Shown in pieces: positions 1 through 6,202 of a stretch of 15,642 nt of DNA. Under the pieces are notes generated by a model that saw only the letters and a program-made list of their open reading frames with translations, had not been told where the DNA came from and made no database searches. The stretch comes from Ramlibacter tataouinensis (GTDB taxonomy: Bacteria > Pseudomonadota > Gammaproteobacteria > Burkholderiales > Burkholderiaceae_C). The position numbers and the translations under genes are program-made. Within the stretch, counting starts at the first letter, position 1. Every line of letters starts with the position of its first letter. Location: contig DIZF01000074.1 in assembly GCA_002427815.1 (NCBI GenBank), positions 13,971 to 29,612 on the forward strand. Reading direction: 5' to 3'.

Positions 1-181
1 TGATACCGAGCGAGCGCAAGACGGCGACGCGGCCCGGCGACGAAGTCAACGCGAGCAACCGGACCCGCCCGGCGAGGTTGCGCGCGACCCGCAGGCCCAC
101 GTCACCACACCCGACGATCAGCACCCGTTCACGGCGAAAGCGCGCGGGCAGCGCGCCGAGGGGACTTTGGTTCGAGGGCAA
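1..181 (-). CDS. NAD(P)-binding epimerase/SDR-family protein, N-terminal part (3' end beyond the left edge)
   Basis: The minus strand has an open frame to the window edge encoding RRERVLIVGCGDVGLRVARN. This is a beta strand followed by a GxGxxG dinucleotide-binding loop (VGCGDVG), the usual N-terminus of Rossmann-fold NAD(P)-binding epimerase/SDR-like proteins. Only about 60 residues are visible, so substrate and reaction cannot be given. The start is uncertain. An in-frame TAA lies just upstream of a TTG at 181, and no ATG exists between that stop and the Rossmann strand. The candidates are TTG (181) or GTG (124), the latter nearly abutting the first beta strand. The gene is divergent from the reductase starting at 224, leaving about 42 bp for shared control if TTG is used. 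The Rossmann fold is clear; start and product name are not. Confidence 0.6.
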   Translation of the reverse strand, partial: MPSNQSPLGALPARFRRERVLIVGCGDVGLRVARNLAGRVRLLALTSSPGRVAVLRSLGI

Positions 182-223
182 AATCGGGACAGATTACGAC
201 GAGACTTCGAGGATAACCACATC

Positions 224-1276
224 ATGACCAGTGCCCAGGGCCCGACGGGCTCATTCCAGGTCTCCGTGCAGCCCAGCGGCCGCTCGTTCCGGGTGGACGA
301 AGGCGAAGCGATCCTGGCGGCGGCGATCCGCCAGGGCGTCGGCATGCCCTATGGCTGCAAGGACGGCGCCTGCGGTTCCTGCAAATGCCGCAAGCTCGAG
401 GGCATCGTCAAACATGGGCCCCATCAAAGCAAGGCGCTCAGCGAGGAAGAGGAAGCGGCCGGCCTGATCCTGGCTTGCTGCGGGGTGCCGCAAAGCGATG
501 TGGTGCTGGAATCGCGGCAAGTGACCGACGAAAGCGCGTTCCCGATCCGCAAGATGCCGTCCCGCGTGATCTCGCTGGAAAAGAAGTCGCACGACGTGAT
601 GGTGATCAAGCTGCAACTGCCCGCCAACGACACGATGCGCTACCACGCGGGCCAGTACATCGAGTTCATCCTGCGCGATGGCGTGCGCCGCAGCTACTCG
701 ATGGCCAATGCGCCTCACAACGGCCCTGGCGTCGAATTGCACATCCGCCACATGCCCGGCGGCAAGTTCACCGACCATGTGTTCACGGCCATGAAGGAAA
801 AGGAAATCCTGCGCGTCGAGGGTCCGTTCGGCAGCTTTTATCTGCGCGAGGACTCCGGCAAGCCGATGATTCTGCTGGCCTCGGGCACCGGGTTCGCGCC
901 CATCAAGGCCGTGATCGAGTACATGCAGTTCAAGGGCATCACCCGGCCGGCCACTTTGTATTGGGGCGGGCGCCGGCCCGAGGACCTGTACCTGGACGAC
1001 TGGGTCCGGGCCAGGCAGGCCGAGATGCCGCAACTGAAATACGTGCCGGTGATCTCCAACGCCCTGCCCGAGGACAACTGGACCGGCCGCACCGGCTTCG
1101 TCCACCGCGCCGTGCTGGAGGATTTTCCCGACCTGTCGGGGCATCAGGTTTATGCCTGCGGCGCACCGATCGTGGTGGACTCCGCCCGGGCCGACTACAG
1201 TGCTCTGGCCAAGCTGCCGCCCGAGGAATTCTTTGCGGACTCATTCACCACGGAAGCGGACAAGCACCGGGAGTAG
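224..1276 (+). CDS. NAD(P)H-dependent 2Fe-2S flavoprotein reductase, CDP-6-deoxy-delta-3,4-glucoseen reductase type
   Basis: A 350-aa three-domain electron-transfer protein that passes hydride electrons from NAD(P)H through FAD to a plant-type 2Fe-2S cluster. Residues 10-100 are the ferredoxin domain with cluster cysteines C45, C50, C53 and C85 (C-x4-C-x2-C-x31-C, in YGCKDGACGSC and LACCG). Residues 110-210 form the FAD domain with RSYS at 156-159. The NAD-binding domain follows with GTGFAP at 221-226 and YACGAP near 310-314. The frame stays open upstream to 167, but ATG 224 is preferred: CGAGGA lies 10 nt before it and the ferredoxin strand begins soon after. The family name comes from dideoxysugar synthesis, yet no sugar-nucleotide genes are visible, so the real partner may be another oxidoreductase. 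It ends directly against the convergent toxin gene (stop 1276, opposing stop 1277). Confidence 0.85.
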   Translation: MTSAQGPTGSFQVSVQPSGRSFRVDEGEAILAAAIRQGVGMPYGCKDGACGSCKCRKLEGIVKHGPHQSKALSEEEEAAGLILACCGVPQSDVVLESRQVTDESAFPIRKMPSRVISLEKKSHDVMVIKLQLPANDTMRYHAGQYIEFILRDGVRRSYSMANAPHNGPGVELHIRHMPGGKFTDHVFTAMKEKEILRVEGPFGSFYLREDSGKPMILLASGTGFAPIKAVIEYMQFKGITRPATLYWGGRRPEDLYLDDWVRARQAEMPQLKYVPVISNALPEDNWTGRTGFVHRAVLEDFPDLSGHQVYACGAPIVVDSARADYSALAKLPPEEFFADSFTTEADKHRE

Positions 1277-1753
1277 TTAGCCGGCGCGAAACAGCTTGTT
1301 GTATTCGAAAAGGCGCACGACGGTCGCCTTCAGCTTCGCAGCGTCCGCGTGCGCCGGGTTAATCAGCGCGGCGCTTTCTTCCGGCACGATCACCGAAGGC
1401 ACCAGCAGGATTGCAGTGCGCAGAGACTTGATCCATTCGGAGCCGATGCCGGTGCTCGTGACGCCCGCCGGGATCGCGGCCCAGGTCGCAGGCAGCGCGC
1501 TGGCATTCAACTGCTGCCGGGCGTCCCAAGTGGCGTCGGGAATCTCGATGCGCACGAGGTACTTGTTCAGCGGCAGGCCGGCGTCGTCGATGTGCGCGGC
1601 GGTCTCGAGCACCGCCATGGCGATCGTCGGGGCGGAATAGACAACTGCCTGCCCGGGCTCGTTCCAGCGGCCCGGATCTTTGGCCGCGCCGCCACCCGAA
1701 AGATCGTCGGCACGGTACGCGCGGGTCTCCGTGGCGATGCGCCAGAGAATCAT
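1277..1753 (-). CDS. RES-domain toxin of a Res-Xre type II toxin-antitoxin pair
   Basis: A 158-aa protein with the RES-domain layout: GRWNEPG (28-34), VVYS with Y39, AVLE with E50, and a C-terminal VPSVIVPEE containing S120, then LINPAH. Members of this family (Res, MbcT, ParT) degrade or modify NAD+ or transfer ADP-ribose from it. An Arg/Tyr/Glu/Ser set forms the active site; R29, Y39, E50 and S120 fit this set by position and all are present, so the toxin looks intact. Its ATG overlaps the antitoxin TGA by 4 nt (ATGA, 1750-1753), indicating translational coupling, with the antitoxin made first. No separate promoter is seen. Family assignment is strong; activity is inferred. Confidence 0.9.
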   Translation of the reverse strand: MILWRIATETRAYRADDLSGGGAAKDPGRWNEPGQAVVYSAPTIAMAVLETAAHIDDAGLPLNKYLVRIEIPDATWDARQQLNASALPATWAAIPAGVTSTGIGSEWIKSLRTAILLVPSVIVPEESAALINPAHADAAKLKATVVRLFEYNKLFRAG

Positions 1754-2322
1754 TGATAGGCGCCGCTCTCGATGGCGCCCAGCAGCCTCAGGACCATTTC
1801 GATGCCGGTGGGCGTGTCCAGCAGTTCGGCAGGTTTGCGGCCTCCCAGCGCGGCTTGCGGGATGTCAAGCCACCTGCCAAGCCATTTCGCCGAGTCGAAT
1901 CCCTGAGCCTCCTGGGCCGTCGAGTTGCGCACGATCTCTTGCGCCTTCGCAAGCAGCTTCGCAACGCCGATGGCGGCCTGGCCACGGCTGCCTGACACTA
2001 CCTCCTGGCTGGAAACCTTTTTCGCGATCGTCGCCTTGGGCACCCCCACCATCTCGAACACCCGCACCGCAGGGACATCGAGTTTGCGAGACAGGGCCTT
2101 CAGGAAGTCGCCGCTGACGCCGTACCGCTCAGTCTCAACGAGCTCAAACGGGGTTGCTCTGGCGACCTTGCCGACAAACTCATCCACGCCACCCCGAGCT
2201 GTGTACAGCATCACGAGATTGCCGGTCACCGACTTCCGCGACCCGGTGCGGCCCTTGTTCTTGGCGGGGGCCTTGCGAGCAGGGGTCTCGCGGCTCGAGG
2301 AAGAGGGGATGGCTGCAGGCAT
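1750..2322 (-). CDS. Xre/MbcA/ParS-type (DUF2384) antitoxin of the Res-Xre pair
   Basis: A 190-aa protein. Residues 1-31 are a Ser/Lys/Arg/Pro-rich, probably disordered basic tail. Residues 60-130 look like the helical Xre-like DNA-binding region (GDFLKALSRKLDVPAVRVFEMVGVP). Residues 140-190 match the C-terminal toxin-binding DUF2384 domain (WLGRWLDIPQAALGGRKPAELLDTPTG). The start ATG 2322-2320 is preceded by AGGAG (2335-2331) at 8-nt spacing. Upstream lie a sigma70-like promoter and a perfect inverted repeat, consistent with the autorepression known for this family. The antitoxin should neutralise the RES toxin by binding it and blocking NAD access; this is inferred from the family. The basic N-terminal tail seems longer than I expect for this family. 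Confidence 0.87.
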   Translation of the reverse strand: MPAAIPSSSSRETPARKAPAKNKGRTGSRKSVTGNLVMLYTARGGVDEFVGKVARATPFELVETERYGVSGDFLKALSRKLDVPAVRVFEMVGVPKATIAKKVSSQEVVSGSRGQAAIGVAKLLAKAQEIVRNSTAQEAQGFDSAKWLGRWLDIPQAALGGRKPAELLDTPTGIEMVLRLLGAIESGAYQ

Positions 2323-2334
2323 AGAAAGCGCTCC

Positions 2335-2350
2335 TGTCTATGTTTAGACA
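2335..2350 (-). promoter_or_regulatory. Palindromic operator of the Xre-Res operon
   Basis: A perfect inverted repeat, TGTCTA-TGTT-TAGACA (6-bp arms, 4-bp spacer). It lies between the -10 box and the antitoxin start, spans the expected transcription start near 2345, and abuts the AGGAG ribosome binding site. This is where a repressor encoded by the first gene would bind. Binding by the Xre-type antitoxin is inferred. Confidence 0.65.
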
Positions 2351-2351
2351 T

Positions 2352-2381
2352 ATTCTAGTCCAGAATGGGACGCTTACGCAA
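2352..2381 (-). promoter_or_regulatory. Sigma70-like promoter of the Xre-Res operon
   Basis: On the minus strand, TTGCGT (2381-2376) and TAGAAT (2357-2352; 5 of 6 match TATAAT) are separated by 18 bp. The start would be near 2345, inside the palindromic operator. The -35 box lies directly after the terminator of the upstream small gene, so the operon appears insulated from read-through. Confidence 0.65.
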
Positions 2382-2385
2382 ATAG

Positions 2386-2410
2386 AAAAACGCCCGCAAG
2401 GGGCGTTTTT
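2386..2410 (-). terminator. Intrinsic terminator, bidirectional shape, ending the small secreted-protein gene
   Basis: A perfect 10-bp stem, AAAAACGCCC (2386-2395) with GGGCGTTTTT (2401-2410), closes a 5-nt GCAAG loop. On the minus strand it lies 29 nt after the stop at 2440 and ends in five T. The flanking A and T runs mean it could also act on plus-strand transcripts. Confidence 0.85.
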
Positions 2411-2439
2411 CATTGGAGAAAAGAGCGGGTTGCGGGATC

Positions 2440-2736
2440 TCACTTATGCGACGAAAGCCATTTGGCATAGGCCTCGTCGATGCGGCTTTGCCGATCGTGG
2501 GCACCCAAATCGACGGTCGGCATGGTTGCCGACGCGCCCATGTGACGGGTCGAAGCACGAGTGTGATGAGCGGTCTTGTGCATGGCCTTGTGCGTCTTGG
2601 CCTTGGCCTTGTGCGGGGTGGTCATGGTTTGCTTGCCTGGCGCCGGCGTGCCGTCCGCCGGCGCAGCGTCAGATGCGGCAAAGGCGCTGCCGCCTGCGGT
2701 CAGCGCGAGGGCAATCAGAAGAGCTTGAAGCTTCAT
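2440..2736 (-). CDS. Small secreted Lys/His/Ala-rich protein, function unknown
   Basis: I do not recognise this 98-aa protein. Residues 1-20 are a clear Sec signal peptide (Lys at position 2, hydrophobic core, AFA-A cleavage at 20/21). The mature part begins with an Ala/Pro/Asp segment (21-35). A strongly basic stretch with repeated HK/KA steps follows (residues 41-65, HKAKAKTHKAMHKTAHHTR). It ends in a helix-like tail, DRQSRIDEAYAKWLSSHK. There are no cysteines. ATG 2736 has AAGGA 8 nt upstream, and the gene ends in a strong terminator, so it appears a real single-gene unit. The His/Lys content could suit binding of metals or anionic polymers in the periplasm, but that is a guess. Codon use resembles the neighbours. 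Confidence 0.75.
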   Translation of the reverse strand: MKLQALLIALALTAGGSAFAASDAAPADGTPAPGKQTMTTPHKAKAKTHKAMHKTAHHTRASTRHMGASATMPTVDLGAHDRQSRIDEAYAKWLSSHK

Positions 2737-2815
2737 GGGGGTGTTCCTTTCGTGGGTGTTCGGACAATCCGTACCCTATCAACGCAGCAGGGGGCGTAGA
2801 GGACGTCGGACCGGT

Positions 2816-2832
2816 CTTACATTCGATGTAAG
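2816..2832. promoter_or_regulatory. Inverted repeat in the divergent 2737-2879 region
   Basis: Perfect 7-bp arms, CTTACAT and ATGTAAG, flank a TCG spacer midway between the divergent small secreted-protein gene and the Bug-protein gene. A second, shorter repeat (ATTGT-N5-ACAAT, 2859-2873) lies just before the ATG at 2880. Both could be operator sites. No convincing -35/-10 pair was found, so the role is unproven. Confidence 0.35.
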
Positions 2833-2879
2833 GAATTGCCACCTGAAGTTATCGGCGCATTGTTCTGCACAATAGAGCC

Positions 2880-3851
2880 ATGAAACGTAGAAATCTCATC
2901 CTGTCAGCGGCCGCCGCCGGCGCCGCTTCGTGCTCATCCTTTGTGCTGGCGCAGACCCGCCCGATCCGCCTGATCGTTCCGTATGCGGCCGGCGGGCCCA
3001 TCGACGTGACGGCCCGGCTGCTGGCCGAGCGCGTCAAGGACAGCCTGGGCCCTGTGATCATCGACAACAAGCCCGGCGGCGGCGGCAATATCGGCGCCGA
3101 CCTGGTCGCCAAGGCGGCGCCCGATGGCATGACGATCGGCATCGCGGCCGTAGCTACCCACGCGATCAACCCCTGGCTGTTCGCGAAGATGCCTTATGAC
3201 GCGGCGAAGGATTTCGCGCCGATCACGCAGATGGTGCGCGTGCCCAACGTGCTGGTGATGAATTCCGAAACCGCGGCGCGGCTGAAGATCAACACGCTGC
3301 GCGACCTGATCGCCTACGGCAAGGCCAATCCGGGCAAGCTTAATTACGGCAGCGGCGGCAACGGCAGCGCCGGCCACCTGGCGGGCGAGATGTTCAAGCA
3401 GGGGGCGGGCATTTTCGCCGTGCACATCCCCTACAACGGCGGCAATCCGGCGCAGCTGGCGCTGCTGTCGGGTCAGGTCGATTTCAACTTCGACAATCTC
3501 GCCACGGCCGCGCCCAATATCCGTTCCGGCAAGTTGAAGGCAATCGCCGTCACCACGTTGGCTCGTTCCCCTGCGCTGCCGGACGTGCCGCCGGTGGCCG
3601 ATACCCTGAAGGGATTCGCGATCGACACCTGGTGGGGTCTGGTGGCCCCGGCTGGAACACCCAAAGATGTGATCGCCAGGCTCAACCACGCTTTCGTGAC
3701 CGCATTGCAGTCACCGCAAGCCAGGACCCGCTTTGCGGCGCTGATGGCCGAACCGGTCAGCAGCAGCCCCGAGGAATTCGGCAACTTCATGAAGGCCGAA
3801 TTGGCCAAATACCAGAAAGTAGTAAAACTCTCCGGCGCCCAGGTGGATTGA
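2880..3851 (+). CDS. Bug-family (TctC-like) periplasmic solute-binding protein
   Basis: A 323-aa protein of the size and pattern of Bug receptors, the extracytoplasmic binding subunits of tripartite tricarboxylate transporters. Residues 1-24 are a signal peptide (MKRRN start, hydrophobic Ala-rich core, VLA-QT cleavage). The mature part shows the family's RPIRLIVPYAAGGPIDVTAR, IIDNKPGGGGNIGADLVAKAAPDG, and a central HIPYNGGNPAQLALLSGQVDF. These receptors bind carboxylate-type ligands; the ligand cannot be deduced here. No TctA or TctB membrane subunits are adjacent, so this is an orphan receptor, which is common in Burkholderiales. No strong ribosome binding site precedes the ATG, where the sequence is AATAGAGCC. 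C18 sits in AASC, a poor lipobox because position -3 is Ala. Confidence 0.88.
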   Translation: MKRRNLILSAAAAGAASCSSFVLAQTRPIRLIVPYAAGGPIDVTARLLAERVKDSLGPVIIDNKPGGGGNIGADLVAKAAPDGMTIGIAAVATHAINPWLFAKMPYDAAKDFAPITQMVRVPNVLVMNSETAARLKINTLRDLIAYGKANPGKLNYGSGGNGSAGHLAGEMFKQGAGIFAVHIPYNGGNPAQLALLSGQVDFNFDNLATAAPNIRSGKLKAIAVTTLARSPALPDVPPVADTLKGFAIDTWWGLVAPAGTPKDVIARLNHAFVTALQSPQARTRFAALMAEPVSSSPEEFGNFMKAELAKYQKVVKLSGAQVD

Positions 3852-3926
3852 GCGGCTTTCCGGAATCGCACATTGCAGTCCTACGTTTCTTGTACGAGTT
3901 GTCCGACACGAGGTCGGGTTACCGGT

Positions 3927-3935
3927 TGCTACAGT
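3927..3935 (+). promoter_or_regulatory. Possible extended -10 promoter of the outer-membrane protein gene
   Basis: TGCTACAGT matches the TG-n-TAnnnT extended -10 pattern, and the start would lie about 26 nt before the ATG at 3968. No good -35 box is found at normal spacing, so this is tentative. Confidence 0.3.
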
Positions 3936-3967
3936 AACTCTTCCATTTGAAGCAGGAGCGGGAAGTC

Positions 3968-4588
3968 ATGGCAGCCCAACGCACCCTTCTGTGTTTCGTT
4001 TTCGCCGCCGCGCCGGCGTTGTGGCTGCCTGCCGTCGCCCAAAGCCAGACCGGCTCGGGCACCTCCACTCCAACCCCGTTCAGCAGAAACGGGTTCGGCG
4101 GACACGGCGGCTACCTGGGCCTGACCCTGGGCCGCTCCCAGTACCAGGTCCCATGTCCCACCACCTCACTCGTGTGCGACAACAACGACACCGCAATCCG
4201 GCTCTACGGCGGCGCCATGATCGGCAATCACTGGGGCGTCGAAATCGGCTACCTCGACATGGGCCGAATTGCCCGTGAAGGCGGCAAGACCCGGGCCCAG
4301 GGGCTGAACCTCAGCCTGGTCGGCAAGGCGCCGCTCGTCAGTTCACTGGGCGTGTTCGGCCGGCTTGGCACCACATATGGCCGCACCGAAACGTCGACCT
4401 CCGGCAGCAGCGCGGTCGCCGCGGGTTCTGACCAGGGGTTCGGCCTGTCCTACGGCGTCGGCCTGAGCTTTGACTTCACGCCGCGGCTGTCGGCCACCCT
4501 GCAGTGGGACAGCAACGACTTCCATTTCGCCGGCACCGGGCGCGATGCCGTGCGCTCCACCAGCCTGGGGCTGCAGTACCGTTATTAA
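3968..4588 (+). CDS. Small outer-membrane beta-barrel protein (OmpA/OmpW-like porin fold)
   Basis: A 206-aa protein. Residues 1-24 form a signal peptide (AVA-QS cleavage). The mature part alternates glycine- and aromatic-rich strands (GGYLGLTLGRSQYQ, AIRLYGGAMIGNHWGVEIGYLDMG, GLSYGVGLSFDF, LSATLQWDSNDFHF) and ends in LGLQYRY. A terminal aromatic residue is typical of a barrel read by the BAM complex. The size suits an 8-stranded barrel. C63 and C70 lie in a predicted external loop and could form a disulfide. ATG 3968 is chosen over an in-frame TTG at 3947 because AGGAG (3954-3958) sits 9 nt before it and the signal peptide begins there. It is a single-gene unit with its own terminator. The function beyond barrel structure is unknown. 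Confidence 0.75.
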   Translation: MAAQRTLLCFVFAAAPALWLPAVAQSQTGSGTSTPTPFSRNGFGGHGGYLGLTLGRSQYQVPCPTTSLVCDNNDTAIRLYGGAMIGNHWGVEIGYLDMGRIAREGGKTRAQGLNLSLVGKAPLVSSLGVFGRLGTTYGRTETSTSGSSAVAAGSDQGFGLSYGVGLSFDFTPRLSATLQWDSNDFHFAGTGRDAVRSTSLGLQYRY

Positions 4589-4616
4589 ACAAAGCTCGGG
4601 GAAGCTGAAGACCGGG

Positions 4617-4654
4617 ACGCCCGCGGGTCGCAGGACTTGCGGGCGTATTTTTTT
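4617..4654 (+). terminator. Intrinsic terminator of the outer-membrane protein gene
   Basis: An 8-bp perfect stem, ACGCCCGC (4617-4624) with GCGGGCGT (4639-4646), closes a 14-nt loop and is followed by A and seven T (4647-4654). It lies 28 nt after the stop at 4588. It lacks a T run on the minus strand, so it does not end the convergent livF transcript. Confidence 0.85.
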
Positions 4655-4659
4655 GCCTG

Positions 4660-5376
4660 TCACTCGCCGAGGTAGGCGGCTCGCACTTTGGGGTCGCTGA
4701 GCATCTGCCTGGCGTCGCCCTGCATGGTGATCAGGCCCGACTCCATCACATAGGCGCGGTCGGCGATCTGCAGGGCCCGGCTGGCGTTCTGCTCCACCAG
4801 CAGGATGGTGACGCCCTGCGCCGACACCTCGCGCACCACCTCGAAGATCTTGTCCACCATGATCGGCGACAAGCCCATCGACGGCTCGTCCATCAGCAGC
4901 ACCTTGGGCCGGCTCATGAGCCCGCGTCCCATGGCCAGCATCTGCTGCTCGCCGCCCGACAAGGTGCCGGCCAGCTGATCGCGGCGCTCCTTGAGGCGCG
5001 GAAAGATGGTGAACACCTTGTCCAGGTCGGCCGCGATCCCGGCCTTGTCGGTCCGGATATGGGCGCCCATCTGGAGGTTCTCGCCGATGGACATGCGGGT
5101 GAACACGCCGCGCCCCTCGGGCACCATCGCCAGGCCCTGCCTGACCAGGTTCCAGGCGCCTTTGCCCCGGATGCTGTGGCCCAGGTATTCGATGTCGCCG
5201 TCGTTCAGCGGCAAGGAGCCGGTGATGGCCTTCATCGTGGTGGTCTTGCCGGCGCCGTTGGAGCCGATCAGCGTCACCAGTTCGCCCTCGTGCACTTCGA
5301 AATCCACGCCCTTCACGGCCTGGATGCCGCCATAGGCCACCTTCAGACCCTTCACCTTCAACAGCGTGGCTCTCAT
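4660..5376 (-). CDS. livF: Branched-chain amino acid ABC transporter ATP-binding protein LivF
   Basis: A 238-aa ABC ATPase, the second nucleotide-binding subunit of a LIV-type (HAAT family) importer. Walker A GSNGAGKT is at 38-45, signature LSGGEQQ at 139-145, Walker B VLLMDEP at 159-165, and D-loop SMGLSP follows. As usual for LivF, the H-loop region reads VEQNA without the common histidine. The length matches the family. The frame stays open further upstream, but the ATG at 5376 is chosen because it makes a 4-nt ATGA overlap with the livG stop, and MRATLLKVKGLKVAYGG is a normal LivF start. It is the last gene of the operon. No intrinsic terminator follows on its strand. Confidence 0.93.
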   Translation of the reverse strand: MRATLLKVKGLKVAYGGIQAVKGVDFEVHEGELVTLIGSNGAGKTTTMKAITGSLPLNDGDIEYLGHSIRGKGAWNLVRQGLAMVPEGRGVFTRMSIGENLQMGAHIRTDKAGIAADLDKVFTIFPRLKERRDQLAGTLSGGEQQMLAMGRGLMSRPKVLLMDEPSMGLSPIMVDKIFEVVREVSAQGVTILLVEQNASRALQIADRAYVMESGLITMQGDARQMLSDPKVRAAYLGE

Positions 5377-6191
5377 CGTTGCACCCCAGTCGCGGCCACT
5401 GCCGTGGCGGAGGCGCCGGTGACGGTGTGGTTCTGGCCGAGGTAGGCCTCGATCACTTTTTCGTCGCGCTGCACTTGCGCAGGCGTGCCCTCGGCGATCT
5501 GCTTGCCGTAATCGAGCACCGTGACGCGGTCGCACAGGCCCATCACCAGCTTCACGTCGTGCTCGATCAGCAGGATGGTGCGGTTGTCCTTGCGGATCTG
5601 GTCGATCAGCTGGCGCAGCAGCGTCTTTTCGGTCGCGTTCATGCCGGCGGCCGGCTCGTCCAGAGCGATCAGCTGCGGATCGGTGGCCAGCGCCCGCGCG
5701 ATTTCCAGCCGGCGCTGGTCGCCGTACGACAGCGTGCGCGCCTTGTAATCGGCGTACTTGCCGATGCCGACGTACTCCAGCAGTTCCTGCGAGCGCTGCG
5801 CGATGCCCCGCTCTTCGGCCTTGAAGCCGGGTGTGCGAAAGATCGCGCCGAGCAAGCCGGAGTGAGTGCGGATGTGGCGGCCCACCATCACGTTTTCCAG
5901 CGCCGTCATCTCGGCGAACAGGCGGATGTTCTGGAAGGTGCGGGCGATGCCGGCTTTCGCGACTTCATGCACCGCCGTGGGCTTGTAGGGTTGGCCGGCC
6001 AGCTCGAAGGTGCCGCTGTCGGGCGTGTAAAGGCCGGTGATGACGTTGAAGAAGGTGGTCTTGCCGGCGCCGTTGGGGCCGATCAGTCCATAGACCTGCC
6101 CGCGTTCGATGGTGATGCCCACGTCGCTCAGGGCCAGCAGGCCGCCGAAGCGCTTCGAAACGCCGCTGACACGAAGAACAGTCTCTGCCAT
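5373..6191 (-). CDS. livG: Branched-chain amino acid ABC transporter ATP-binding protein LivG
   Basis: A 272-aa ABC ATPase that pairs with LivF on the cytoplasmic face of the LivHM channel. Walker A GPNGAGKT is at 38-45, the Q-loop is near TFQNIRLF, signature LSYGDQR is at 154-160, Walker B LIALDEP at 174-180, and the H-loop histidine is H211 (LLIEHDV). AAGMNATE after Walker B is characteristic of LivG. ATG 6191 is chosen over an in-frame TTG at 6206 because GGAG lies just upstream and the family starts near MAETVLRVSGVSKRFGG. There is an 11-nt gap after livM and a 4-nt overlap with livF. The last 18 residues are an Ala/Thr-rich tail beyond the usual EAYLG end. Confidence 0.93.
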   Translation of the reverse strand: MAETVLRVSGVSKRFGGLLALSDVGITIERGQVYGLIGPNGAGKTTFFNVITGLYTPDSGTFELAGQPYKPTAVHEVAKAGIARTFQNIRLFAEMTALENVMVGRHIRTHSGLLGAIFRTPGFKAEERGIAQRSQELLEYVGIGKYADYKARTLSYGDQRRLEIARALATDPQLIALDEPAAGMNATEKTLLRQLIDQIRKDNRTILLIEHDVKLVMGLCDRVTVLDYGKQIAEGTPAQVQRDEKVIEAYLGQNHTVTGASATAVAATGVQR

Positions 6192-6202
6192 GGTCGCTCC
6201 GG

